Positions 47,649 through 58,665 of a stretch of DNA of 64,000 nt are shown one piece after another (position 1 is the first letter of the stretch; every line of letters begins with the position of its first letter). The translations under genes and the position numbers were made by a program. The notes beneath the pieces are model-generated. The model was not told where the DNA came from. It did not search any database and saw only the letters and a list, made by a program, of their open reading frames with translations. Source of the stretch: CAIWHR01 sp963717695 (lineage in GTDB: Bacteria > Pseudomonadota > Gammaproteobacteria > Burkholderiales > Casimicrobiaceae); the NCBI GenBank assembly GCA_963717695.1, contig CAVQWR010000001.1, positions 186,001-250,000 of the forward strand. The letters run 5' to 3'.

Positions 47649-48566
47649 TCAGGCGCGCTTGCGCTTCGCCGGCGCACGGCTTGCGCCGCGCGCGTTCGCC
47701 ACGAGGCGCAGTGGTGCCTTCGCCGCGGCCGGCTTCGCGCGTGCGGCAGGCGCCTTGCGCCGCGGCGCGCCGTGATCGAGGCTCTGCTTCAGGAGCGCCG
47801 CAAGGTCGATCACCTGTGCCGAGCGGTGCTCGCCGGCTTCGTCGGGCTCGGGCTTCGTGATCTCGCGCGTCTCGCCGCGCTTGATCTTCTCCTTGATCCG
47901 ACGCATCAGGTCCTCGTGATACGTGTCCTTGAACTCGGCGGGATTCCAGTGCTCGGCCATGTCCTCGACCAGCCGCTTCGCGAGCTCCTGCTCCTTGGCC
48001 GTCACGCCGGCACTCTTGAGGTTCGCCGCCGGCAGCTCGAAGCCGCGCGCGCCGCGAAGCTCGTCGGCGTAGCGCAGCGTGATCAGCATCAGCGCCCGCT
48101 CGGCAGGCACCACGGCGGCGAGATGCTGCGCCGTGCGGATCACGAGCTCGCCCACGGCGACGCGGCCCGTCGCGCGAAGCGTTTCGCGGAGCAGCGCGTA
48201 GACCTTCTCCCCGCGCGTGTCCGGGGCGAGGTAGTAGGGGGTCTCGTAGAAGAACGCGGGGATCTCGCCGGCGGGCACGAACGCACGGATGTCGATCGTG
48301 CGCGACGCCTTGACGTTGGCGCGGCGGAAATCCTCGTCGGAGAGCACGACGTACTGCTCCTTCTCGTATTCGTAGCCCTTGACGATGTCGGCCCATTCCA
48401 CTTCCTTGCCGCTCTTCTTGTTGTAGCGCTTGTAGCCGACAGGGGCGAGGTCGCGCTTGTCCAGCATCGAGAACTGGAATCCCTTGCGCTCCTCCGCGGG
48501 AAAGAGCTCGACCGGCACGTTGACGAGCCCGAACGCGATCGAGCCTTTCCAGAGCGAGCGGGCCAT
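47649..48566 (-). CDS. ku: Ku protein, DNA end-binding
   Basis: A 305-residue bacterial Ku. The family start ARSLWKGSIAFGLVNVPVEL is followed by EVEWADIVKGYEYEKEQYVV, PYYLAPDTRGEKVYALLRET and FKDTYHEDLMRRIKEKI. After the core comes a basic Lys/Ala/Arg-rich tail (PAARAKPAAAKAPLRLVANA) that in other species aids DNA binding and LigD recruitment. Ku homodimers encircle broken DNA ends and bring LigD. It is encoded between a Cys-rich small protein and ligD. Confidence 0.95.
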   Translation of the reverse strand: MARSLWKGSIAFGLVNVPVELFPAEERKGFQFSMLDKRDLAPVGYKRYNKKSGKEVEWADIVKGYEYEKEQYVVLSDEDFRRANVKASRTIDIRAFVPAGEIPAFFYETPYYLAPDTRGEKVYALLRETLRATGRVAVGELVIRTAQHLAAVVPAERALMLITLRYADELRGARGFELPAANLKSAGVTAKEQELAKRLVEDMAEHWNPAEFKDTYHEDLMRRIKEKIKRGETREITKPEPDEAGEHRSAQVIDLAALLKQSLDHGAPRRKAPAARAKPAAAKAPLRLVANARGASRAPAKRKRA

Positions 48567-48569
48567 TGG

Positions 48570-48770
48570 TTACTCCTTGTCGCTGCTTGCGTCGGCGAAT
48601 GCGGGAAAGCACGTCGCGCAGTAGCCGTAGTTGACCGGACGCACGACCAGGATGCCGCACGCATGGCATGGGCGCAGCGTGCTCTCGCCCGACCGGGTGC
48701 ATGTGGCGATGCAATCGTCGCGATCGCACCAGCGCATGTCCGACGGGCAGATCAGCAGCACGGATTTCAC
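48570..48770 (-). CDS. Cys-rich small protein at the head of the ku-ligD operon
   Basis: A 66-residue protein starting at a GTG (48770) after AAGGTGA. It contains eight cysteines: LICPSDMRWCDRDDCIATC, then RPCHACGILV and YGYCATCFPAF, arranged like one or two zinc ribbons. It ends 3 bases before ku, so it is surely in the same operon. No known family was recognised. Confidence 0.6.
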   Translation of the reverse strand: MKSVLLICPSDMRWCDRDDCIATCTRSGESTLRPCHACGILVVRPVNYGYCATCFPAFADASSDKE

Positions 48771-48885
48771 GGCGTCACCTTGACGGGACGGCTTCAGCTG
48801 GCAGTGTCGCAACGCCGGGGTGGCGCAGAAGTAGGGCAAGCGCCCCTGCTTGCGTAGGACAACGGCCTTCGCCGGCGCGCCGCCG

Positions 48886-50268
48886 TCAGCCGCCGGGAAC
48901 CCGGCCGGGCGAGTTGCTCGGCGTCTCGACCGGTACGCGCATCTCGATGATCGTCCCGCCGGCCGGGCCGCGGCGCGCGGAGAACTCGCCCCCCAGCGCG
49001 CGTGCCCGTTCGCGCATCGCGAGGAGGCCGTGCGCCGTTGGATCCTGGCGGCGCTCCGGATCGAGGCCGACACCGTCGTCGGCGATGCGCAGGATCCACC
49101 GGTCGTCGTCGCGCAGCAGCGAGACGGCAACGTTCTTCGCGTTGGCGTGCTTCGAGATGTTGGTCAGCGATTCCTGCACGACCCGGTAGAACGCGATGCG
49201 GTAGGGAGGCGACAGGTCCAGGTTCTCCTCCTGCAGCTCGACCCGGCAGGGCACGCCGCTGCGCTTGCTGTATTCGGAACACTGCCAGCGCAGTGCCGCG
49301 GCAATGCCGAGGTTGTCGAGGAGCGACGGGCGCAGGTCCTCGATGATCCGTCGCTTGACCTGCACCGCGTCGTCGATCGCGGCGGTCGCGCGGGCGAGGC
49401 GGGTGCGCTGCAACTCGTCCAGCGGCAGCTTGTTCGAGAGCATCTGGAGGTCGATCTTGGCCGCGGCGAGCGTGCCGCCCAGCTCGTCGTGTATTTCGCG
49501 CGCGAGGCGGGCCCGCTCGTCCTCCTGCACCCGCTGCAGGAAGTGCGAAAGCTCGGTCAGCTCGGCGGTGCGTTCCAGCACCGCGCTGGCGAGCTCCGCG
49601 TTGCGGCCCTGCGCTTCGATCGCTTCCTTCCTCCGCCGGCGTGCGTCCTGTCCCAGCGCAATGGCGCCGAGAAGCAGCAGCGCCAGATTGAGTCCGACGA
49701 CGAGATAGAAGCCCCATCGGGCGAGCTGCAGCTGACGCTCGAACGTCTGGAAGCGGTGCTCGTAGAGCAGACGTTCCTCTTCGGCCATGCCGTCGAGCGA
49801 CAGGCGCAGCGAATCCATCACGATCTTGCCTCCGCGCTGCTGCATGTAGTCGGCGAGCGCCGAGGCATCCCCGCCGCGCTTCAGGTCGACGCCCGCCTGC
49901 AGGATCTCGAGTCGCGCGGCAAGCTCCTTGTCGACGGTGACGAGCTGCGCGGCCTGGACCGGATTGTCGCCGGTGAGCTCGCGCAATTCGTTGAGGACGC
50001 TGGGGATCTCGGCGCGGGATTTCATGTAGCGCTCGAGCTGCGTGTCCCGCCCCGTCAGAAGATAGCCGCGCTGCCCGGTCTCCGCGTCGACGGCGAGCCG
50101 CAGCAGGTGCTCGATCTGGTTTTGCGCGCGCTGGGTGTGGCGCACCCATCCGGCGGTATCACGAAGATCGTGAAAGCCCGGCTCGGCGAGGTTGAGCGCG
50201 CCGATGTTGACGATCGCCGCGAGCACGAGCACGACGATGCCGACTACCCAGAGGCGTTGGCTGTTCAT
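48886..50268 (-). CDS. CHASE3 sensor histidine kinase (NarL-type HisKA_3)
   Basis: A 460-residue kinase. A first membrane helix (VVGIVVLVLAAIVNIGAL), a periplasmic CHASE3 domain (AVDAETGQRGYLLTGRDTQL), a second helix (FYLVVGLNLALLLLGAIAL), a coiled coil, then HisKA_3 with ARLAREIHDELGGTLAAAKI and a HATPase with LTNISKHANAKNVAV and GLLAMRERARALGGEF. This type pairs with NarL-class regulators, but the divergent gene at 50561 encodes only a receiver. The signal is unknown. Confidence 0.9.
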   Translation of the reverse strand: MNSQRLWVVGIVVLVLAAIVNIGALNLAEPGFHDLRDTAGWVRHTQRAQNQIEHLLRLAVDAETGQRGYLLTGRDTQLERYMKSRAEIPSVLNELRELTGDNPVQAAQLVTVDKELAARLEILQAGVDLKRGGDASALADYMQQRGGKIVMDSLRLSLDGMAEEERLLYEHRFQTFERQLQLARWGFYLVVGLNLALLLLGAIALGQDARRRRKEAIEAQGRNAELASAVLERTAELTELSHFLQRVQEDERARLAREIHDELGGTLAAAKIDLQMLSNKLPLDELQRTRLARATAAIDDAVQVKRRIIEDLRPSLLDNLGIAAALRWQCSEYSKRSGVPCRVELQEENLDLSPPYRIAFYRVVQESLTNISKHANAKNVAVSLLRDDDRWILRIADDGVGLDPERRQDPTAHGLLAMRERARALGGEFSARRGPAGGTIIEMRVPVETPSNSPGRVPGG

Positions 50269-50560
50269 GAGCTGGAAGTTGTCGAGAGGCTACGCGAGGC
50301 GTCCGGGATTCTCTGTAGGGCAAATCCTACGCCGGGTCCAGCCACGCCGGCCACCTTGTAGCGTTCCGCATCGTCGGCAGGAAGTCGAAGCGGCGGAGCC
50401 TGTTCGTGTGGCTGCGCCCGCACGCGCGATTCCATCCGCTCGGGAAATCGCGGTATCCGTGCGGTTCCGAACCGACGCGCGCGAGGATGTGGTCTACATT
50501 GACACGTTTCGTCCAACGGTTGCATTGCCTTGCGAGCGCGAATTGAGCGATGATTGGCGC
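50269..50560. other. Divergent promoter region
   Basis: The gap between the CHASE3 kinase and the receiver protein, which are transcribed away from each other. It should hold both promoters. No clear operator was seen. Confidence 0.4.
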
Positions 50561-51148
50561 ATGATCGAACCGCAGCCACGTGGTGCCGTCGCGGCGCGTG
50601 CATACGCGGCGCTGGGCAATGGGACTCGACTGCGCTTCGCATCGGCAGCGAACCGCCAGTCAGCCGTGCAGTCCGACCGCGTGCGCGCATCCGATGCCGC
50701 TCCCAAGCGGGCGCTCGGTGATGCCCCGTCCGGTGACGCTGACCCAGCGGCCGGCCCCGACGGCCAGAGGCCACTGCGCGTGTATCTCGTCGAGGACGCA
50801 CCCTCGTTTCGCGACCGACTGTCCGACTTCCTCACCGAGTCGGGCGACGTCGAGATCGCGGGGTTTGCGGACAGCGAAGCCGCCGCGCTGCACGACCTTC
50901 GCGGCACGCCGCCGGATGTCGTCATCGTCGACCTGCACCTGCGCGAGGGGACCGGAGTCGGAGTGATCGAATCGCTGCGGCGCCAGTGGCCGAAGCGACC
51001 GCCGACGATCGTCGTGCTGACGAACTATGCGTTCCCGGAGTTCGAGACGGCGTGCCGCGACCGCGGTGCCGATCACTTCTACGACAAGTCCACGCAGTTC
51101 GGCGCGGTGAAGGCGCTGCTGGATTCGCTGCGCGGCTCCGGCGCCTGA
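50561..51148 (+). CDS. Receiver-only response regulator
   Basis: A 195-residue protein. The first roughly 70 residues are low-complexity and probably disordered (AAPKRALGDAPSGDADPAAG). Then one receiver domain: RVYLVEDAPSFRDRLSDFLT with the acidic pair, VVIVDLHLREGTGVG with the phospho-acceptor Asp, TIVVLTNYAFPE and FYDKSTQFGAV with the conserved Lys. No DNA-binding or enzymatic output follows. It likely takes phosphate from the adjacent CHASE3 kinase and acts by protein contact. Confidence 0.8.
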   Translation: MIEPQPRGAVAARAYAALGNGTRLRFASAANRQSAVQSDRVRASDAAPKRALGDAPSGDADPAAGPDGQRPLRVYLVEDAPSFRDRLSDFLTESGDVEIAGFADSEAAALHDLRGTPPDVVIVDLHLREGTGVGVIESLRRQWPKRPPTIVVLTNYAFPEFETACRDRGADHFYDKSTQFGAVKALLDSLRGSGA

Positions 51149-51149
51149 T

Positions 51150-53601
51150 TCAGCGTCGACCCGGGCCGGGCCGCCCCGGCCAGCGCCACTCCCGGATCTC
51201 CGGCATGTCCTCGCCGTGCTGGTCGATGTACCGCGTATGGCGGCGTAGCGCCTCCAGCATCGCCGCCTTCACCGCTTCCGCGCGCGGATCGGCCGGACAC
51301 ACGCGCTCGATCACGTCGAGCACGAGGTCGTAGCGGTCGAGGTCGTTCAGCACGGTCATGTCGAACGGTGTCGTCGTCGTCCCTTCCTCCTTGTAGCCGC
51401 GCACGTGCAGGTTGTCGTGGTTGGTGCGCCGATACGTGAGCCGGTGGATCAGCCACGGATACCCGTGGAATGCGAAGATCACCGGCCGGTCGCGCGTGAA
51501 AAGCGCGTCGAAGCCGGCATCGGTCAGGCCGTTCGGGTGCTCGGAGTCGGGCTGCAGCTTCATGAGATCGACGACGTTGACCACGCGGATCTTCAGGTCC
51601 GGCAGATGGGTCCGGAGCAGCGACACCGCGGCGAGCGTCTCGAGGGTCGGCACGTCGCCGCAGCAGGCCATGACCACGTCGGGATCGCCGGCGGAGGATG
51701 CCCAGTCCCAGATTCCGATGCCGGCGGCGCAATGCCGGATCGCGGCGTCGCGTGAGAGCCACTGCGGCGCCGGCTGCTTGCCCGCGACGATCACGTTGAC
51801 GAGGTGGCGGCTGCGCAGGCACGTGTCGGTGACCGCGAGCAGCGTGTTGGCGTCGGGCGGCAGGTAGATCCGGATGATCTCCGCCTTCTTGTTCACCACG
51901 TGATCGATGAAGCCCGGGTCCTGGTGGGAAAAGCCGTTGTGGTCCTGCCGCCAGACGTGCGAGGACAGCAGGATGTTGAGCGAGGCGATCGGGCGCCGCC
52001 ACGGGATCTGCCGCGACACCTTCAGCCACTTTGCGTGCTGGTTGAACATCGAGTCGACGATGTGGATGAACGCCTCGTAGCACGAGAAGAAGCCGTGCCG
52101 GCCGGTCAGGAGATATCCCTCGAGCCAGCCTTCGCACATGTGCTCGGACAGCACCTCCATCACGCGGCCGTCGGGGGTCACGTGCTCGTCGCTCGAAAGA
52201 ATCTCGGCGACCGAGCAGCGGTCGGTCACGTCGAACAGCGCACTCCAGCGATTCGAGGCGAGCTCGTCGGGGCTCACGATGCGGAAGTTGCGCGTGCCGA
52301 GATTGCGCTTCATCACGTCGCGCAGGAACGTGCCCTGTACCGCGGTGGCCTCCGCATCGCCCGCGCCGGGATGCGTCACCGTGACAGCGTAATCGCGGTA
52401 GTCGGGCAGGTCGAGATCGACGAGCAGCGCGCCGCCGTTCGACTGCGGGTTGGCGCCCATGCGAAGGTCGCCCACAGGCGCCAGCGCGGCGAGCTCCGGG
52501 CGCAGGCGCCCGCTCGGCGTCGAAGAGCTCGCCGGGGCGGTAACGCTTCATCCACCGCTCGAGCAGCGCGACGTGTTCGGGATGCTCGTGCATCTCGCCG
52601 AGCGGCACCTGATGCGCGCGGAACGTGCCCTCGATTTGCTTTCCGTCGACCCGCTTCGGGCCGGTCCAGCCCTTGGGCGTGACGAGCACGATCATCGGCC
52701 AGCGCGGCCGCGCATGGAATCCCTTCGTCCGCGCTTCGTGCTGGATCGTGCGGATGTCGGCGAGCACGCGATCGAGCGTCGCCGCCATCGCCTTGTGCAT
52801 CGTCATCGGATCGTCGCCTTCGACGAACCAGGGCGCGTGGCCGAGGCCGGTGAGGTAGGCCTCGAGCTCGGCGCGGGGGATTCGCGCCAGCACCGTCGGG
52901 CCCGCGATCTTGTAGCCGTTGAGATGCAGGATCGGCAGCACCGCGCCGTCGCGCGCCGGATTGAGGAACTTGTTCGATTGCCAGCTTGCGGCGAGCGGTC
53001 CCGTTTCTGCCTCGCCGTCGCCGATGACGCAGGCCACCAGCAGTTCCGGATTGTCGAAGGCGGCGCCGTACGCATGCGCGAGCGAGTAGCCGAGCTCGCC
53101 GCCCTCGTGAATCGACCCGGGCGTTTCCGCGGCGACGTGGCTCGGGATGCCGCCGGGAAAGGAAAATTGCTTGAAGAGGTGCTTCATCCCGGCTTCGTCC
53201 TGCGTCACCTGCGGATAGCGCTCGGTGTAGGTGCCTTCGAGATAGGTGTTGGCGACGAGCGCCGGACCGCCGTGCCCGGGCCCGGTGACGAAAAGCACGG
53301 AGCACCGCTCCCCGACAATCACGCGATTGAGGTGCGCGTAGATGAAATTGAGGCCGGGCGTCGTGCCCCAGTGGCCGAGCAGGCGCGGCTTGATGTGGTC
53401 GAGCGTGAGCGGCACCCGGAGCAGCGGGTTGTCGTAGAGATAGATCTGTCCCACGGAGAGGTAATTGGCCGCGCGCCAGTAGGCGTCAAGGCGCGCGAGT
53501 GCTTCCGTCGTCGCTGCGGTTGAGGTACCGCCGCGCGCAGGCGGGGTCGCGGTCGCAGGCCGACGTGTGGGGCGGGATTTGCCAGGCGTGGACTGCGGCA
53601 T
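51150..53601 (-). CDS. xfp: Xylulose-5-phosphate/fructose-6-phosphate phosphoketolase (one frameshift)
   Basis: About 817 residues, the family's normal size. It has DHIKPRLLGHWGTTPGLNF near the N-terminus, VTGPGHGGPALVANTYLEG, the thiamine diphosphate block VIGDGEAETGPLAASW, then NGGALLVDLDLP, HGFFSCYEAFIHIVDSM, and HQDPGFIDHVVNKKAE. The frame changes near 52490 and continues into GDLRMGANPQSNGG. The enzyme splits xylulose-5-P or fructose-6-P with phosphate to give acetyl-phosphate, saving carbon and allowing ATP formation. Start at ATG 53601. Confidence 0.9.
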
Positions 53602-53687
53602 ATCAAAAGCCCCGACGGGAGGCGGGCGGGACGTCGTCCGTGGGGGACTCCTTTGCCCGTGCGCAGCAGCGGTCCCGCAGCAGGACT

Positions 53688-53924
53688 TCAGGCGCCGCGG
53701 TCGCGCATCTCGACGAGCCCGGCGGTTTTCGCGCAATGGGCACAGCAATAGAATACGCCGGCGTCCTCGATGCCGTGGCCGATGATGCGGCAGCCGCAAT
53801 GCGCGCACGTCGGCGCGAGCACGAAGATCGCGCACTCGAAGCTGTCGAAGACGTGGATGCCATCCTTTGCACTGACGGTGAACGACTTGTCGTAATCGTT
53901 GCCGCAGACTTCGCATCGGGCCAT
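53688..53924 (-). CDS. Metallothionein-like small Cys-rich protein
   Basis: A 78-residue protein with Cys/His metal sites: MARCEVCGNDYDKSF, FDSFECAIF, TCAHCGCRIIGHGIE and FYCCAHCA. Nine cysteines in all. It matches the prokaryotic metallothionein-like or TRASH-type small zinc proteins found in many Proteobacteria. It probably binds zinc or another soft metal in the cytoplasm. It lies between the phosphoketolase and a short basic protein in the stress block. Confidence 0.7.
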   Translation of the reverse strand: MARCEVCGNDYDKSFTVSAKDGIHVFDSFECAIFVLAPTCAHCGCRIIGHGIEDAGVFYCCAHCAKTAGLVEMRDRGA

Positions 53925-54212
53925 GGCGCTGCTCCTTGTTCTTGATTACGTATTGCATGCAGGTTCCATGCCGCTCTCCCCAGCCTTCGATGTGGCGCGC
54001 TCCGCGCGCTGCGGCGGCACGGAGGCTTTTACAACGGCGACGGAAACAATTACCGCAGCGCGACGGTTGACGATGATCGAACCGCGACGCAACCCCCGCA
54101 TTTCTATTGCAATGCATGTTGCCGACGCGTCGGCACGCGTGTTGCATGCCTGCAGGCACCCCGTGGGCGCGGCGGGTCTGCCGCGGCCCCCGGATGACGG
54201 GAAAACCGCACG
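53925..54212. other. Divergent intergenic region
   Basis: Separates the minus-strand metallothionein-like gene from the plus-strand short basic protein. TTGATTACG and several short TGCATGCAGG/GCATGCCTGC-like stretches occur (53955 and 54145). No clear gene. Confidence 0.35.
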
Positions 54213-54362
54213 ATGATCCGCAAGCTCAAATCCGGCGGCTATCGGCTGTACTCGGTCAAGAAGGACGCAAAGACCGGGCGCCGGCGCAATCTCGGCACGT
54301 TCGAGACGCTGGAAGCCGCGAAGCAGCACGAGCGCGAAGTCCAGTACTTCAAGCAGCGCTAG
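54213..54362 (+). CDS. Small basic protein (49 aa)
   Basis: ATG at 54213, 50 codons to a TAG at 54360. The product reads MIRKLKSGGYRLYSVKKDAK then TGRRRNLGTFETLEAAKQHE and ends FKQR. It is strongly basic and resembles short conserved proteins common in Burkholderiales stress islands. It may bind nucleic acid. It lies 98 bases before the SOD gene and may share its mRNA. Confidence 0.65.
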   Translation: MIRKLKSGGYRLYSVKKDAKTGRRRNLGTFETLEAAKQHEREVQYFKQR

Positions 54363-54460
54363 CCCGCCGGTCGTGCCGGCAACCGCACTCGCTCGCGTGC
54401 GGGGCTTTGGCGCGGCGGTGCGGCCGGAAGGTGCCGCTTCAACCCCGAGGAGATCCGCCC

Positions 54461-55201
<741 letters not shown>

Positions 55202-55220
55202 GGATTCGCGTCGCGCGCCT

Positions 55221-57314
55221 TCAGGCGCGCACGACGATTTCGATCGAGGGAGGGACGGCGCCGATGGGCGCCGCCATCACTCTGTCGCCCGCGCGATGGA
55301 ACGCCACGCTGACGTGCGCACCGCCGATGGCGATGTCATGCAGCGACACGAAGTCGAGCTCGCGCGGCAGCACCGGGCGATCGATTCGCAGCACGCCGGC
55401 GAGACCGTCCACCGTCAGGCCGAGGCAGGCCTGCAGCAGCATGAACGGCGCGCCGGACGACCACGCCTGCGGCAGGCAGGCCACGGGGTAACCCACCGGC
55501 GGCTCGCCGCTGCGGCGCACGAACCCGCAATACAGCTCGGGGAGCCGCATGCCGAAATGCACCGCGGCGTCGAAGGATTCGCTCAGGAGCTTCGCGGCGG
55601 CATCGCGGTGCCCATAGGCGGCCATGCCGGCGGCGCAGAGCGCGGTATCGTGCGGCCACACCGAGCCGTTGTGGTAGGACATCGGATTGAAGCGCGCCTG
55701 GTCGCTCGCGAGCGTGCGCAGCCCCCAGCCGTTGTTGAAGGACGCCGACAGCAGCTGCGCGACGACGCGTGCGGCGCGTTGTGGCGTGGGAAGGCCCGTG
55801 TAGAGGAGATGGCCCGGGTTGGACGCGCGCACCCGACAGGGCTCACCGGTGCCGTCGATGGCGATGGCGTAGAACCCCAGGTCCGGCAGCCAGAAGCGCT
55901 TTTCGACGGCGCTGCGCAGCGCCTTGGCGCGATGCCGCAGGTCCTGCGCGCGCGCGTCGTCGCCGCGGCGCTCGGCAAGCCACGCCATCGCGCGCCGCGC
56001 CGCGTAGACGTAGCCCTGCACTTCGACCAATGCGATGGGAGGTGCGGCCATCGTCCCGTCCGCATGGAAGATCGAGTCGGTGCTGTCCTTCCAGCCCTGG
56101 TTGACGAGGCCGATGCGGTTCGCGCGCGCGTAGTCGACGAAGCCGTCGCGATTCGCGTCGCCGACGCCGTCGATCCATGCCATCGCGCTCTCGAGCGAGG
56201 GCCAGAGCCGGTCGACGAAGGCGAGATCGCCGGTGCGCCGCGCGTAGGCGCCGGCGAGGAGCACGAACAGCGGCGTCGTGTCGACGCCGCCGTAATAACG
56301 TGCGAACGGCACCTCGCGGATTGCGGCGAGTTCGCCGCGCCGCGTTTCATGCAGGATCTTGCCGGGCGCGGCATCGTCGAAGGCCGAGGTGCCGTGCGCC
56401 TGCGTTTCCGCGAGGAACTGGAGCACGCCCCGCGCCACCGACGCATCGAGCCAGAGGAGTCTGCAGCGCCGTCACGATGCCGTCGCGGCCGAACGGTGTC
56501 GAGAACCAGGGGATCCCGGCGTACGGATAGGGGCCGGTCGGCAGATCGGTGGTGAGAAGCGCGAGGTCCGCGCGCGACTTCTGCAGCCAGGTATGGAACG
56601 GGCCGCGGCCGCAATGCACCGCGGCGCCGCGACGGCGCTTGCGTCGCATCGCCATGCGTGCCTGCGCCGCCGCATGGCGGAAGCGCCGGCCGTCGGGGGC
56701 GGGCGCACGTTCGGTGCCGATCTCGAGGTAAAGCCGCAGGCGCGCCCGCGGCGGCAGCACGAGCGTGAATTCCGCCGCGTCGTCCGCCAACCGGTTCGCC
56801 GGCTGCGAAAACGCGATCACGCAGGCGCGCACCACGCCGTCGAGTCCCTCGTAGGCGAGCGTTAACGCCTCCGGATCGAGGCGCGGCGGCAGCGTGCGAC
56901 CGGGCGCCGTGCGCGCGTGCCCGCGCACCTCGAAGATGTCCGCGAAGTCGGCGGCGAAGTGAAACCGCAGCGGCGCCGGCACGTCGAGCTCCGCCGTAAT
57001 TGGTGAGCGTGATCCGCTCGTAGAGCCGGCGCGACCAGAGGAGGCGAATGCGCTCGATGTGGATCACGCCCTCCGGCGTCGAGCCGGCCGCCCAGCTCGG
57101 GCAGCGGCTGATTGGTGACGTTGGCGCGAAAGAAGACGTTGTCCTCGCTGACGCCCGAGCTCAGCAGCGACGGCGCGGCGCCCCCGACGGCGAGGCTGAA
57201 GCGGGACAGGAGCCGCGTGTCGTCGTCGAACAGTCCGTCGTTGTCGCCGGTGATGTCGCCCAGCGCGTCGGCAACGAGGAACTGTCCGTCGTACTTAAGT
57301 GCGTATCGCTCCAT
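55221..57314 (-). CDS. Glycogen debranching enzyme-type amylo-alpha-1,6-glucosidase (three frameshifts)
   Basis: About 698 residues. The N-terminal domain starts MERYALKYDGQFLVADALGD and GLFDDDTRLLSRFSL (glycogen debranching enzyme N-terminal type). The C-terminal alpha/alpha toroid has GIPWFSTPFGRDGIVTALQT, FVDYARANRIGLVNQGWKDS, and WGLRTLASDQARFNPMSYHN with GSVWPHDTALCAAGM. The frame changes near 57080, 57005 and 56455; homologous sequence continues each time and the net length is in register. It overlaps the upstream GT4 gene by 20 bases, so they form one operon, probably for glycogen or trehalose-type storage. Confidence 0.8.
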
Positions 57315-58424
57315 CCGGGTCCGCGGCGCAGCTCTCCTGCCGGTCGCGGAGGCGCGTCGCTGCGCCGAATGCCGGTCGGACGAGCCGCGAATAGAGGTCG
57401 AGATAGTTGTTGGACATCGTCGCCACGGAAAAGCGCCGCTCGAATGTCGCACGGACGGTACCGCGGTCGAGGGTGGCCGCCCGGCGCACCGCGTCGGCGG
57501 CCTCGTCGACCGTGCGCACGATGTATCCGGTGATGCCGGGGTCGACGACTTCCGGCACCGATCCTACATCCCACGCGATCACCGGGGTGCCGCAGGCCAT
57601 GGCCTCGATCATCACGAGCCCGAACGGCTCGGGCCAGTCGATGGGGAAGAGGAGCGCGGCCGCGCCGCCCAGGAGCTCGTTCTTGCCGGCATCGTTGATC
57701 TCGCCGAGAAACTCGACGTCCGGACCGCTCAGCATTGGCCGGATCACGTCGCGAAAGTAGGCAGCGTCGGCGGCGTCGACCTTGGCGGCGAGCTTGAGCG
57801 GCATGCCCGCGCGGCGCGCGATCTCGATCGCACGATCCGGGCGCTTTTCCGGTGAAATGCGTCCGACGAATGCGAGGTAGCCGCGATCCGTCGGCGAAAA
57901 GTCGAAGAGTTCGGGCGGGATGCCGTGCTGGATGGTCGCCAGCCCAGTTGGCTCGAGGCAGCGGGCGGCGCTGGCTGTCCGAAATCGACACCAGCGGATA
58001 TTCGTGCCAGCGCCGGTAGACGTCGGGAAGGTCCGCGAGGTCGAGCCTGCCATGCAGGGTCGTCACCGTGCGTTCGGCGAAGTGCCTCGAACAGCGGAAA
58101 GTGGATGAGGTCGATGTGGAAGTGCAGCACGTCGAAGTCGTCGGCGCCGCGCCGCACCTCGTGCAGCATCGTGAGGTGTGCGGCAACGTCGGATTTGAGC
58201 GTCGCCGGATCGAGGCGTATGGCCTGCTTGCGCATCGGCACGAGGCGCGCCGTCGTCTGTGCCTCAGCACTTGCGAACAGCGTGACGTCGTGCCCCTGGT
58301 CCACCAGCGCATCGGTGAGGTTGGCCACGACGCGCTCGGTTCCGCCGTAGAGACGCGGAGGAACCGCTTCGGCGAGGGGGGCGATCTGCGCGATGCGCAG
58401 CGGACGGCGAAAGATTGGAGACAT
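57295..58424 (-). CDS. GT4 family glycosyltransferase (two frameshifts)
   Basis: About 376 residues. The N-terminal donor/acceptor domain begins RIAQIAPLAEAVPPRLYGGT and ERVVANLTDALVDQGHDVTL. The C-terminal GT-B domain has FVGRISPEKRPDRAIEIARR, FPIDWPEPFGLVMIEAMACG and TPVIAWDVGSVPEVV (the E-x7-E region). The frame changes near 58080 and 57955. The YGGTERVV start is typical of a glycosyltransferase group often found with debranching enzymes in stress islands. The acceptor is unknown. Confidence 0.8.
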
Positions 58425-58665
58425 CGGGTGGGGAACGTCGCCGCGGTGGGAGCCCGCTGAATTTAATCCCCGGTTCGCGCCGCGCGCTGTCGGACGTCGC
58501 TGCGTTCCCGTGTAAGGCAATCGCAACCGCCTCGGCTTCGCCGGGGTTCGCGCCGTCCTACAAAAGAATCGGTGCGCACCGATTGGCCGCGGGGACGCGA
58601 TGGTCGACATTGCGGCAATGGACGCAGATCGCGTCCGGTACGTCGTTCCTCCCGTTAACCTCTAC
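58425..58665. other. Divergent intergenic region
   Basis: Between the GT4 gene (minus) and the ElaB-like gene (plus). No gene is supported. Confidence 0.35.
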
